Positions 49,939 through 59,008 of a stretch of 64,000 bases of DNA are shown here, one piece after another. A program made the translations under genes and the position numbers. The notes below the pieces were generated by a model. The model made no database searches. It was not told the DNA's origin and saw nothing but the letters and a program-made list of their open reading frames with translations. Source of the stretch: Streptomyces sp. NBC_00582 (lineage in GTDB: Bacteria > Actinomycetota > Actinomycetes > Streptomycetales > Streptomycetaceae); the NCBI RefSeq assembly GCF_036345155.1, contig NZ_CP107772.1, positions 2,666,001 to 2,730,000 of the forward strand, written 5' to 3'. Position 1 is the stretch's first letter; every line of letters begins with the position of its first letter.

Positions 49939-52900
49939 TCAGGGCTCGTCGGTGCCGCCCAGGCCCGTCAGGGCGCCCACCGGGTCGGGGTCGGGGGTGC
50001 CGCGGGGCCACCAGTCGTCGTGGCCGGGCTCGGACTCGTACGGGTACCACAGGCCGTCGCGGCCGAAGCGGAGCTGGACATGGCCGACGGGGTGGGTGAG
50101 GTGGTTGCGCCAGGGACGGAACGCGGGAAGGTCGGCGGCGAGCAGCAGCGGGCGGGCCCGGTCGAAGCGGCCCGCCGGCGGATCCCAGGGTTCCTCCAGG
50201 ACGGTCAGGCCGTCCGGCCCGCCCTGCCGCCAGGCGGCGACCGCGCGCGCCAGCTCGGAGGGGGTGCGGCCGGCGGCGGCCGCGAGCGTGGCGTACAGGG
50301 CGCGGGTGGTGGCGGTGAGCCCGGAGCCGGGACGGGCGGCGGCCAGCCGTACGGCGTCCTGCCACAGGGTCAGTTCACCGATCTCGTCGTGGCCGGTGGC
50401 GAGCAGGGCGTGGGCGCGGGCGGCGGCGTCGGTGGCGAGCTGGTCCAGGGCGAAGGAGTCGGGGCCGCCCGGCGCGGAGGGGTAGGCCGGGGGCTGCTCG
50501 GGGTGCGGGGGGACGGGCAGGGGGGCGGGCGGCGGCGGGAGCCGACGGGTCGCATCCCCGGTGACGACCTCCGAGGCGCGCACACCCGGCAGGGGGGCCG
50601 GTCCCTCGTCCTGGGCGGCTCGGGCCGCGCGGGTGGCGTTACGGCGGGACAGCGCGTCCAGCAGTTCGCGTTCGCCCCGGCCGCGCAGCAGGAGCAGCAC
50701 GAACGGGTCGGCGTCCAGCAGCCGCGCGGTCTGGTAGCAGAGGGCGGCGGCGTGTTTGCAGGGGTGGGCGCGGTCGGGGCAGCTGCAGTGCGGGTCGAGG
50801 TCGCCGGGGCCGGGGAGCAGCGGCACCCCGCAGTCGGCGAGGGACTCGGGCATCTCCTTGTCGAGCAGCGCGGCGATGTGCGCGGGGCTGTCCACCGCGG
50901 CGTCCAGGAAACGCTCCCACTCCTCCTCGCCGAGCGTCCGCAGCCGCACCTGCACGCGGTACGGGCGGGGACGGCTGCCCTGCACGTACGCGAGGACGAG
51001 TCCCGGGGTGACGGTGATGGCGTCCACGTTTCCCTGCCGGGCGTAACCCCGGCCCCGGGCCAGCCGCTTGACGTCCAGCGCCCCTTCCTCCAAGGCGTCC
51101 ACCCAGGCGTGCCCCCACCAGGTCTCGGCGAAGCGGTCCTCTTCCCCGTCCCCGGCCCCGGCCCCGGGAAGCGACGGAAAGGCGCCAAAGGTACGCCGAT
51201 GCTCCCCGTCCCGGGAGGGGGCGGCCATGGAGCGGGGGGAGTGGGGGGTGACGGGGATGGCGGGCATCGAGGGCGTGGTGGGCGTTGGGCGTGCCGCGTC
51301 GGGGGAGGCAGGGACCGGAGCGGGGGGTGGCTCGTGGGCGAGGGCCAGCACCGGGGGTGGCTCGTCGGTCGGGTGCGGCGCGGGGTGTGGCTCGTCGGCG
51401 GTGGTCCGGTCGGCTGCGGGGGGCGGTGGGGTCCCGTGCGGCGCGGCCGGTGAGGTGGTGGGCGCGGGCAGGTCGTCGTCCGACGGCATGCGGAAGGCGT
51501 CGGCGAGCGACTCCCGTACCAAGCGTGCGCGTTCACGGGCCGTGCGGTCTCCGGTGCCCGGATCGGGCGTACGGCTTCTGCGGCGCAGGGCCGGGTCGAG
51601 AGCGGCGTCGGGGACGGCGGGGCGTGCGGCGCGCCTCCACGCCTGCCGCGCACGCCCGGGGTCCGGCTCCTCCGCCTCCGCCGCGTCCCGCCGCGCCTGG
51701 GCACGCGCCGCCCGCAACGCCTCCCGGGCGATGTCCCCGGGGCGGGCACCCGGCCTCGGGGACTCGGCGGGGAGAGCGCTCGGGGCGGGGGTGTCGGACA
51801 GCGGTGCGGCTGGACGAGAAGCGTCCGCGGGTGAGGTTTCGGCCGCTCCCCCACCGGGGGTGGATCCACCAGGTCCGACCGTCTCGGACCCCGTGGTCCC
51901 GCCCGGGTCGGACACGCCGGAACCGACGGGATCGGACGCGCCGGTACCGGTGGCTGGTGTGTCGGGGCCTACGAGGTCGGGTGTACCGGTACCGGCGACC
52001 GGTGGGCCGGGCACCACGCGATCAGGCGCGTCGGCACCGGCGACCGGTGTACCGCCGGACTCCCGGAGATCAGGCGTGCCCCCTCCCGCGACTGGCATGC
52101 CGGGCACCACACGCTGAGGCCCGCCCGCTCCGGCGACCGGATTGCCGGACCCCTCGCCATCAGACGCACCCGCTCCCGTGACCGGTGTGCCGGACCCCAC
52201 TCCGTCGGACACGCCCACTCCCGCGACCGGCATGCCGGGCACCACGCGCTCAGGCCCGCCCGCTCCGGCGACCGGTGTGCCGGACCCCTCGCCATCAAAC
52301 GCACCCGCTCCCGTGACCGGTGTGCCGGACCCCACTCCGTCGGACACGCCCACTCCCGCGACCGGCATGCCGGGCACCACACGCTCAGGCCCGCCCGCTC
52401 CGGCGACCGGTGTGCCGGACCCCTCGCCATCAAACGCGCCCGATCGCCTGACCGGTGTGCCGGACCCCACTCCGTCGGACACGCCCACTCCCGCGACCGG
52501 CATGCCGGGCACCACACGCTCAGGCCCGCCCGCTCCGGCGACCGGTGTGCCGGACCCCTCGCCAACAGACGCGCCCCCTCCCCTGACCGGTGTGCCAGGC
52601 CCTGGCGCGGCGGTCGCGCCGGTGTCGCCCCGCTGCGTGTCGGTAGTCGAAGTCGGCCTGGCGGGGTCTGGCCGGGCGGCGGCGGCGGAGGAGGCGCTCG
52701 CGCCGCGCGCCCGCCGCAGGGCCGCGCGGGCGGCGTCGCCGGGGCCGGGAGCAACCGGGCTCGGCCCGGCCGCCCGAGCGGCACCGGCCGGCGGTACGGC
52801 GTCGTCCTCCGCCCCCGACGCACGGTCACCTCGGGCGACCGCCGCAGGCGACGCCTCGCCCCTGCTCCCCCGCTCCTGTGCCGCCCGCAGGGCACGGCGC

Positions 52901-53133
52901 GCGGCGTCGGCGGGCCGCTCGCACTCCTCCGACGGCCGCGCTCCGCTCTCCCCCAGGCCGTCCGCTCCCCCCTGCTCGACGGCGTCCCCCGTCCGACCGG
53001 CCGAGGTATCCCCGACTCCGTCGGCCACAGCCTCCTCCACCCCGTCTCCGCTCACCCCGGGCGCTCGCCCCATCCCCGCCGGCTCCTCACCGGAGCCGCT
53101 CGGGCCCCTCCCCCACTCCCGTTCCTCCTGCAT
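49939..53133 (-). CDS. SWIM zinc-finger protein with long repetitive disordered region
   Basis: The product has 1,064 residues from an ATG overlapping the helicase stop (TGATG). The frame is open much further up, but that is antisense-type shadow of the helicase. The N-terminal half is Gly/Pro/Ala-rich and disordered, with about fifteen copies of a 15-residue repeat. The conserved part begins at about residue 640 (FAETWWGHAWVDALEE). It has the SWIM motif CSCPDRAHPCKH, followed by HAAALCYQTARLLDADPFVLL. SWIM proteins of this type sit beside SNF2 helicases and probably bind DNA or RNA with them. Confidence 0.9.
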   Translation of the reverse strand: MQEEREWGRGPSGSGEEPAGMGRAPGVSGDGVEEAVADGVGDTSAGRTGDAVEQGGADGLGESGARPSEECERPADAARRALRAAQERGSRGEASPAAVARGDRASGAEDDAVPPAGAARAAGPSPVAPGPGDAARAALRRARGASASSAAAARPDPARPTSTTDTQRGDTGATAAPGPGTPVRGGGASVGEGSGTPVAGAGGPERVVPGMPVAGVGVSDGVGSGTPVRRSGAFDGEGSGTPVAGAGGPERVVPGMPVAGVGVSDGVGSGTPVTGAGAFDGEGSGTPVAGAGGPERVVPGMPVAGVGVSDGVGSGTPVTGAGASDGEGSGNPVAGAGGPQRVVPGMPVAGGGTPDLRESGGTPVAGADAPDRVVPGPPVAGTGTPDLVGPDTPATGTGASDPVGSGVSDPGGTTGSETVGPGGSTPGGGAAETSPADASRPAAPLSDTPAPSALPAESPRPGARPGDIAREALRAARAQARRDAAEAEEPDPGRARQAWRRAARPAVPDAALDPALRRRSRTPDPGTGDRTARERARLVRESLADAFRMPSDDDLPAPTTSPAAPHGTPPPPAADRTTADEPHPAPHPTDEPPPVLALAHEPPPAPVPASPDAARPTPTTPSMPAIPVTPHSPRSMAAPSRDGEHRRTFGAFPSLPGAGAGDGEEDRFAETWWGHAWVDALEEGALDVKRLARGRGYARQGNVDAITVTPGLVLAYVQGSRPRPYRVQVRLRTLGEEEWERFLDAAVDSPAHIAALLDKEMPESLADCGVPLLPGPGDLDPHCSCPDRAHPCKHAAALCYQTARLLDADPFVLLLLRGRGERELLDALSRRNATRAARAAQDEGPAPLPGVRASEVVTGDATRRLPPPPAPLPVPPHPEQPPAYPSAPGGPDSFALDQLATDAAARAHALLATGHDEIGELTLWQDAVRLAAARPGSGLTATTRALYATLAAAAGRTPSELARAVAAWRQGGPDGLTVLEEPWDPPAGRFDRARPLLLAADLPAFRPWRNHLTHPVGHVQLRFGRDGLWYPYESEPGHDDWWPRGTPDPDPVGALTGLGGTDEP
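51935..52605 (-). repeat. Tandem 45-bp repeats (135-bp higher-order unit) inside the SWIM gene
   Basis: The coding repeat is 15 residues of the form GTPVAGAGGPERVVP. Three variants make a 45-residue (135-bp) unit. The recurring DNA GCCGGACCCCTCGCC starts at 52144, 52279, 52414 and 52549, exactly 135 bp apart. The copies are nearly identical in DNA, which indicates recent expansion. Confidence 0.85.
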
Positions 53134-55982
53134 CACGACTCCCTCCGCAGGCGTACCAGGTCGGTCAGTTCGCGGTCGGTGAGTTCGGTGAGGGCGGATT
53201 CGCCGGAGCCGAGGACCGCGTCGGCGAGGGCCCGTTTCGAGGCGAGCATCTCCGCGATGCGGTCCTCGACCGTGCCCTCGGTGATGAGGCGGTGGACCTG
53301 GACGGGCTGGGTCTGGCCGATGCGGTACGCGCGGTCGGTGGCCTGTTCCTCGACCGCCGGGTTCCACCAGCGGTCGAAGTGGACGACATGGCCCGCGCGG
53401 GTGAGGTTCAGGCCGGTGCCGGCGGCCTTGAGGGAGAGGACGAGGACCGGCGTGGCGCCGCTCTGGAAGCGGTCCACCAGGTGCTCGCGCTGCGGTACCG
53501 GTGTGCCTCCGTGCAGCAGCTCCACGGGGATCGCCCGGTCGGCGAGGTGCGCGGTGATCAGGCGGGCCATGCCGACGTACTGCGTGAAGACGAGCACCGA
53601 GCCGTCCTCGGCGAGGACGGTGTCCAGCAGTTCGTCGAGGAGGGCGAGTTTGCCGGAGCGGGCGGCGAGCGGGTCGCCGACGGGCGTGGTCTCCTCCTTC
53701 AGGTACAGCGCGGGGTGGTCGCAGATCTGTTTCAGCGCGCCCAGCAGCTTCAGCACCAGGCCCCGGCGCGCGATCCCGTCCGCCGTCTCGATGGCGAGCA
53801 GCGACTCGCGCACCACCGCCTCGTAGAGCGCGGCCTGCTCGCGGGTGAGCGGCACCGGATGGTCGGTCTCGGTCTTGGGCGGCAGCTCGGGCACGATCCC
53901 GGGGTCGGACTTCTTGCGGCGCAGGAGGAAGGGGCGGACCAGGCGGGCGAGACGCTCCACCGCCTCCGTGTCCTCGCCGTTCTCCACGGCGCGCGCGTGC
54001 CGGGCGCGGAAGGACTTCAGGGGGCCGAGGAGGCCGGGGGTCGTCCAGTCGAGCAACGCCCAGAGTTCGGAGAGGTTGTTCTCGACGGGGGTGCCGGTGA
54101 GCGCCACGCGCGCGGGGGACGGGATCGTCCGCAGTGCCTTCGCCGTCGCCGAGTAGGGGTTCTTCACGTGCTGCGCCTCGTCCGCGACGACCATGCCCCA
54201 TGGCTGTGCGGCCAGCGTGGCCGCGGTGGAGCGCATGGTGCCGTAGGTGGTGAGGACGAAGCCGCCGGTGAGGTCGGCCAGGCTGCGGCCCTGGCCGTGG
54301 AAGCGGCGGACGGGGACGCCGGGTGCGAAGCGGGTGATCTCGCGCTGCCAGTTGCCCAGGAGGGAGGCGGGGCAGACCACGAGGGTGGGTTCGGTGCGGG
54401 CGCGCCGGAGGTGGAGGGCGATGACGGTGATCGTCTTGCCGAGGCCCATGTCGTCGGCGAGGCAGCCGCCGAGGCCGAGGGAGGTCATCAGCTCCAGCCA
54501 GGCCAGGCCGCGGAGCTGGTAGTCGCGCAGGGTGGCCTGCAGGCCGGGCGGCGGGGCCGCCGGGCGGACTCCGGCCGTCAGACGGTCGCGCAGGGCGGCG
54601 AGCGCGCCCACGGGCACCGCCTCCACGGTCTCGCCGTCGACCTCGGCCGTGCCCGTGAGGGCGGCGGACAGGGCGTCCACCGGGTCCAGCAGGCCCAGTT
54701 CGCGTTTGCGGGCCTTGCGGACCAGGGCCGGGTCGACCAGGACCCACTGGTCGCGCAGCCGCACCACCGGGCGGTGGGCCTCGGCCAGCGTGTCCATCTC
54801 GGCCTCGCTGAGGGGGTCGCCGCCGAGCGCCAACTGCCAGCGGAACTGCAGCAGTTCCTCGCTGTCGAAGAAGCCGGTGCCGTCGGTCGCCGAGCCCGGC
54901 GCGGGCCGTACCACCGCGGTCGCGGCGAGGTCCTGCGCGAGGTCCCTGGGCCAGTGCACGGCGACCCCGGCCGCCGCGAGCCGGGTCGCCGCCACGCCGA
55001 GCAGGTCGCTCAACTCGTCCTCGGACAGGGCCAGTACGTCCGGCGCGTCCTGGTCGGCGAGCCGGGCCAGCGGCGGCCACACGCGCGCCGCACGCCGCAC
55101 GGCGAGGGCGGCGTCCACACGCGCGCGGGGTCCGAAGGCCGCGTCCGCCTCGCCCGCCCACAGGGCCGCCGCGTCGGTGACGAGGGTGGGGTCGGCGAGG
55201 CTGTGCACCTGGACGATGGCGGTGCCGGCGCTGCGGGCCCGCCCCGCGTCGTCGGAGGTGTCGAACATGTCGTACGCGGACAGGTCGAGGCGGAGCGAGA
55301 TCCGCACGCCCGCGTCCATGCCGGCGGCGACCTCCGCCGCCCAGTCCTGGGCGCCGGGCAGCCGCTGGGGCCGGCGGTCGGCGTAGGGCTTCCCGGCCGC
55401 GTACGGAGCGGCCGGGGTGCGCGGCAGGGTGTCCGCGACGGCGTCGAGGAAGGCGCGCATCAGGGCCTCCGGCTGCGGCAGCCGGAGCGGGCCGGGGCCG
55501 GGCAGGGGGACGGCGTGCCCCTCGTGGGGCAGGGCGGCGGCGACCGCGCGAAGATGCGCGATGTCCTGCGGGTCGAGGGGGCCGGCCCGCCAGGCGTCGT
55601 GGCCGGAGGGGGTCAGTCCGGGCAGCAGGCGTCCGCGGGCGGTGAGCCGGAGCGCGTGCAGGGCGGCCGCGCCCCAGCAGGCGGTGGCGGGGTGGGCGGC
55701 GGGGTCGCGGCGGGCGCGCACCAGCAGCGGGAGCGCCCGGTCCAGGGGCAGCGTCAGGGCGGGGATCCGCGCGCGGCGGACGGAGGTGCCGTGCGGGCGG
55801 ACGACGGTCAGCTCCGTCAGGTCCACCGGGGCGGGCGGTGGGTCCTGCCGCGGGTCCCAGGCGGCCGTCGGGTCCCAGAAGGCCATCCGGCCCTCGCGCG
55901 GCAGCGGGGCGGGCAGGAAGAGCGCGGCGAGGCGCGCCGGGACGCCCGCCCGGTCCGCCGGAGACCTGTCGTCCGTACGCAC
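53133..55982 (-). CDS. SNF2-family DEAD/DEAH-type helicase
   Basis: The product has 949 residues. The GTG at 55982 is chosen because GGGAGGAGGA lies a few bases upstream; the frame is open to 56012. The N-terminal 450 residues are an SNF2-associated domain. The motor shows motif I DDMGLGKT, motif II VADEAQH, motif III LTGTPVEN, motif V (GTGLNLTRA) and motif VI QATDRAYRIGQ. Such bacterial Rapl/SNF2 proteins remodel protein-DNA or RNA polymerase complexes. Translation is coupled to the SWIM gene. Confidence 0.93.
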   Translation of the reverse strand: MRTDDRSPADRAGVPARLAALFLPAPLPREGRMAFWDPTAAWDPRQDPPPAPVDLTELTVVRPHGTSVRRARIPALTLPLDRALPLLVRARRDPAAHPATACWGAAALHALRLTARGRLLPGLTPSGHDAWRAGPLDPQDIAHLRAVAAALPHEGHAVPLPGPGPLRLPQPEALMRAFLDAVADTLPRTPAAPYAAGKPYADRRPQRLPGAQDWAAEVAAGMDAGVRISLRLDLSAYDMFDTSDDAGRARSAGTAIVQVHSLADPTLVTDAAALWAGEADAAFGPRARVDAALAVRRAARVWPPLARLADQDAPDVLALSEDELSDLLGVAATRLAAAGVAVHWPRDLAQDLAATAVVRPAPGSATDGTGFFDSEELLQFRWQLALGGDPLSEAEMDTLAEAHRPVVRLRDQWVLVDPALVRKARKRELGLLDPVDALSAALTGTAEVDGETVEAVPVGALAALRDRLTAGVRPAAPPPGLQATLRDYQLRGLAWLELMTSLGLGGCLADDMGLGKTITVIALHLRRARTEPTLVVCPASLLGNWQREITRFAPGVPVRRFHGQGRSLADLTGGFVLTTYGTMRSTAATLAAQPWGMVVADEAQHVKNPYSATAKALRTIPSPARVALTGTPVENNLSELWALLDWTTPGLLGPLKSFRARHARAVENGEDTEAVERLARLVRPFLLRRKKSDPGIVPELPPKTETDHPVPLTREQAALYEAVVRESLLAIETADGIARRGLVLKLLGALKQICDHPALYLKEETTPVGDPLAARSGKLALLDELLDTVLAEDGSVLVFTQYVGMARLITAHLADRAIPVELLHGGTPVPQREHLVDRFQSGATPVLVLSLKAAGTGLNLTRAGHVVHFDRWWNPAVEEQATDRAYRIGQTQPVQVHRLITEGTVEDRIAEMLASKRALADAVLGSGESALTELTDRELTDLVRLRRES

Positions 55983-56140
55983 TGTCCTCCTCCCGCCCGC
56001 ATGTCGGATCACTCGTCTTCGACTCTACGGGCGGGGTCTGACATTGATGCTGATACTCAGGTTCCGGCGGCCGTGGCTCGGGGTCTGACTGACGCCCTGC
56101 TGGGCTGTCTTCCGGTTGTTCTGTCCAATCGGCCCCGGGG

Positions 56141-56734
56141 CTAGGGAACCGTGCGGGAGACGACGTACACGAACGGGTAGACGGGGTTGCCGTAGTTCAC
56201 GACGACGTCCAGGGTGGGCGTGGGGTTCTTCTTCTCGACGACGAGGCCGTAGAACTCGCCCTTGCGGGCGCCCGGCCCCGTGAACCGCCAGCCCGTGATG
56301 CCCTGGTCGCGGGCGCTGATGGTGAGGTCGCCCTGTTTGAGGTCGGCCCGGTCGACGCCGATCTGCGCGAGGAACTGGTCGAGGCCTGCGTGCGTGGTCT
56401 GGAACTGCACGTAGAGCCGGCTGGTCTTCCAGTTGTTGGTCTCGTAGTAGGCGACCTGGTTGGAGGGGTGCGGGACCGGCACCCGGTAGAGGCGGCGCTG
56501 GACCTTCGAGGGCCAGCCGGCGGTCAGACCGGTCGCCGAGTACTTCGCCTCCTTGTCCTTGCCGCTGTCGCGGCTCTGGTTCGCGGAGATCACCAGATAG
56601 CCGGCCGGGACGCCGATCAGCAGCACGATGATCAGCAGGGTGAGCGCCCTGCGCCGGATCACATGGCGGCGGTCCTCCGGCGGCCGGGACGGCTCGTCGG
56701 GGGGCGCCGCCTGGCGGGGCAGCGAGGCGGTCAT
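56141..56734 (-). CDS. Hypothetical membrane-anchored protein
   Basis: The product has 197 residues: a basic N-terminus, one membrane helix (about 30-50, LTLLIIVLLIGVPAGYLVI) and an extracytoplasmic domain of about 140 residues (VAYYETNNWKTSRLYVQF, ITGWRFTGPGARKGEFYGL). No known family is recognised, but homologous-looking proteins are common in Streptomyces. It follows the ROK kinase gene on the same strand by 70 bp. Confidence 0.75.
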   Translation of the reverse strand: MTASLPRQAAPPDEPSRPPEDRRHVIRRRALTLLIIVLLIGVPAGYLVISANQSRDSGKDKEAKYSATGLTAGWPSKVQRRLYRVPVPHPSNQVAYYETNNWKTSRLYVQFQTTHAGLDQFLAQIGVDRADLKQGDLTISARDQGITGWRFTGPGARKGEFYGLVVEKKNPTPTLDVVVNYGNPVYPFVYVVSRTVP

Positions 56735-56804
56735 GCGGTGTCCCTGGTGGTGCGAGTCCCACGGCCGGTTGCGGCCGTGGGGGTCGTGCGGGGTGGTGCC
56801 TGGA

Positions 56805-57953
56805 TCATGCCGTGTCCCGGGTGCGGCGGGCGGCGTCGGTGAACCGTTCGAAGCGCTCGTAGCGCTCGACGCGGCGCCGCTTGGCGCGCCGGAAGCGGCG
56901 GGCGACCAGACGCGCGAGGTCGGCGGCGCCGACCATGCCGGCCTCGGGGCCGAGCTGGGCGCGGACGATCCGGGCCTCGGGGCGGTAGCCGCGCCCGGTG
57001 AGCTGACGCTTGAAGGCGTCGCGCGCGGGGGCGATCAGCAGGTCGTCGGCGGCGGACACCCCGCCGCCGATCACGAAGCAGGAGGGGTCGAGCGCGGCGG
57101 CCAGGTTGGCGATGCCGACGCCGAGCCACTGGCCGATGTCCTGGAGCAGCTCGACGCACATGGCGTCGCCCTCGCGGGCCAGCTCCGTGATCATCGGGCC
57201 GCTGATGTCACCGATCTGTCCCTTGACGTGCTCGATGATCCCGTACGCCACCGGGGAGTCCGCCGCGGCCAGCTCCTTGGCCTCTCTGACCAGGGCGTTC
57301 CCGGAGCTGTACTGCTCCCAGCAGCCGCGGTTGCCGCACGGGCAGCGGTGTCCGCCGGGCACGACCTGCATATGGCCGAACTCACCGGCGACGCCGTACT
57401 TGCCCCGCTTGACCTGGCCGTCCTCCAGGATCGCGCCGCCGATGCCGGTGCCCAGCGTGATCATGACCAGGTGGTCCTCGCCGCGACCGGCGCCGAAGCG
57501 CCACTCCGCCCAGGCGGCGGTGTTGGCGTCGTTGTCCACGAGGACGGGGACCGAGAGGCGGCCGGAGAGGCGGTCGCGCAGCGGCTCGTTGCGCCAGGAC
57601 AGGTGGGGGGCGAACAGGACGCGGTTGCGGTCGGCGTCGACCCAGCCGGCCGCGCCGATGCCGACGGCGTGCACGTCGTGGCGGTCGGACAGGTCCAGGA
57701 CCAGCTCGACGATCGTGTCCTCGACGACCTTGGGGCTCTTGGACTTGTCGGGGGTCTCGGTGCGGACCTTCTCCAGGATGTTGCCGTCGGCGTCGACGAC
57801 GCCCGCCATCACCTTGGTACCGCCGATGTCGATGCCGACCGTCGGCACACGGGGTGCGGTGAGGTGCGAGCGGCGCTCACGGGTGCCCACCGTGCGCAGC
57901 GCGGGGGCGCGCCTGGAGCCGATGGGGGCGCTGAAGTTGCCGTAGGTGCTCAT
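56805..57953 (-). CDS. ROK-family sugar kinase (glucokinase-like)
   Basis: The product has 382 residues. The ATP phosphate-binding motif VGIDIGGTKVMAGVVD, catalytic VDNDANTAAWAE, LGTGIGGAI and the ROK zinc signature GGHRCPCGNRGCWEQY are complete. It is longer than GlkA (about 317) by an N-terminal ~35-residue extension and a basic C-terminal tail (RRAKRRRVERYERFERF). It phosphorylates a hexose. The GntR regulator is next on the same strand, which suggests sugar-responsive control. Confidence 0.92.
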   Translation of the reverse strand: MSTYGNFSAPIGSRRAPALRTVGTRERRSHLTAPRVPTVGIDIGGTKVMAGVVDADGNILEKVRTETPDKSKSPKVVEDTIVELVLDLSDRHDVHAVGIGAAGWVDADRNRVLFAPHLSWRNEPLRDRLSGRLSVPVLVDNDANTAAWAEWRFGAGRGEDHLVMITLGTGIGGAILEDGQVKRGKYGVAGEFGHMQVVPGGHRCPCGNRGCWEQYSSGNALVREAKELAAADSPVAYGIIEHVKGQIGDISGPMITELAREGDAMCVELLQDIGQWLGVGIANLAAALDPSCFVIGGGVSAADDLLIAPARDAFKRQLTGRGYRPEARIVRAQLGPEAGMVGAADLARLVARRFRRAKRRRVERYERFERFTDAARRTRDTA

Positions 57954-58141
57954 CGTCGCCGATTGTGCCTCACCCTCGGGGCAGGCGCCGAGCGGGGCAG
58001 CAGGGGGGCGGTCCCGTACATCGCCGTCCGCAGGTGCGTCGTGGCTTGTCGCGCGGTTCCCCGCGCCCCTTCGGGCCGGACCGCTCGGCCCTTGTTCGTC
58101 GGGACGACGGGACCGCAGTGGCCCCTCCCCGCACCATGCTC

Positions 58142-58906
58142 TCAGGACCGTACGAGGAGCTGGAACTCGAAGGAGTAGCGGGTCGGGCGGTAGATGTGGT
58201 CGCCGAACTCGACCGCGCGGCCGGTGTCGTCGAAGGTGGTGCGTTGCATGGTGAGGAGGGGGGCGCCGGGGTCCTCGGCGAGGCGGTCGGCCTCGGCGGG
58301 GGTGGCGGCGCGGGCGCCGATGGACTGGCGGGCGCTGTGGAGGGTGATCCCGGCGGCGCGCATCAGGCGGTAGAGGCCGGTGGCCTCGAGCTGGCCGCTG
58401 TCGAGGTCGAGCAGGCCGGACGGGATGTGGTTGCAGAGGTACGCCATCGGCTCGCCGTGCGCGAGCCGGAGCCGTTCCACGCGGTGCACCTCGCTGCCCT
58501 CGGCGACCGCGAGCGCGGCGGCGACCTCGGCGGAGGCGGGGACGAGCGTGTTGGCGAGGACGGTGGTGGCGGGGCGCTGGCCGGCCGCCTCCAGGTCGTC
58601 GTAGAGGCTGCTGAGCTCCAGCGGGCGCTTGACCTGGCTGTGCACGACCTGGGTGCCGACGCCCCGGCGGCGCACCAGCAGGCCCTTGTCGACGAGCGAC
58701 TGGATGGCCTGGCGCACGGTCGGGCGGGACAGGCCGAGCCGGGCGGCGAGCTCGATCTCGTTGCCCAGGAGGCTGCCGGGGGTGAGCGATCCGTGCTCGA
58801 TCGCGGCCTCGAGCTGCTGGGAGAGCTGGAAGTACAACGGCACCGGCGAGCTACGGTCCACACGGAGTTCGAGCTGCACGGTCGGGTCCACGTCTGGTTT
58901 CGGCAC
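58142..58906 (-). CDS. GntR/HutC-family transcriptional regulator
   Basis: The product has 254 residues from a GTG. A -10-like TACGCT lies 6 bp before it and no ribosome site is visible, so the mRNA may be leaderless. The N-terminal winged helix (LGNEIELAARLGLSRPTVRQAI, DKGLLVRRRGVGT) is followed by a UTRA ligand domain (VHRVERLRLAHGEPMAYL, ending YRPTRYSFEFQLLV). It probably represses the divergent oxidoreductase and binds a sugar or its derivative. Confidence 0.9.
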   Translation of the reverse strand: MPKPDVDPTVQLELRVDRSSPVPLYFQLSQQLEAAIEHGSLTPGSLLGNEIELAARLGLSRPTVRQAIQSLVDKGLLVRRRGVGTQVVHSQVKRPLELSSLYDDLEAAGQRPATTVLANTLVPASAEVAAALAVAEGSEVHRVERLRLAHGEPMAYLCNHIPSGLLDLDSGQLEATGLYRLMRAAGITLHSARQSIGARAATPAEADRLAEDPGAPLLTMQRTTFDDTGRAVEFGDHIYRPTRYSFEFQLLVRS

Positions 58907-58956
58907 CCGCCGAGCGTAGCCCCGAGCGCTGTTGACGGGAAGTTGTGTAGTTCGGT

Positions 58957-58978
58957 TGTCCGGACATACGGATTGACA
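58957..58978 (+). promoter_or_regulatory. Palindrome and -35 element between gntR and the oxidoreductase
   Basis: TGTCCGGACA (58957-58966) is a perfect 10-bp palindrome. TTGACA (58973-58978) is a consensus -35. A TCACTT about 17 bp on is a weak -10, and the ATG at 59009 falls at the expected transcription start, so the oxidoreductase mRNA may be leaderless. GntR binding is inferred. Confidence 0.5.
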
Positions 58979-59008
58979 GCGTGCGGGCTGCGCCGTCACT
59001 TTGTTTTC

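Noticed and set aside
51935..52605. CRISPR array
   Set aside because: The regular 135-bp repeats are coding, without spacers, and no cas genes are present.
53134..55161. N-terminal extension of the SWIM gene to 1,740 codons
   Set aside because: It is an out-of-frame shadow of the SNF2 helicase; composition is Arg/Gly/Pro noise and a TGATG start is present at 53133.
57965..59008. Long plus-strand extension before the oxidoreductase
   Set aside because: Antisense shadow of the gntR gene; the Rossmann motif starts right at 59009.
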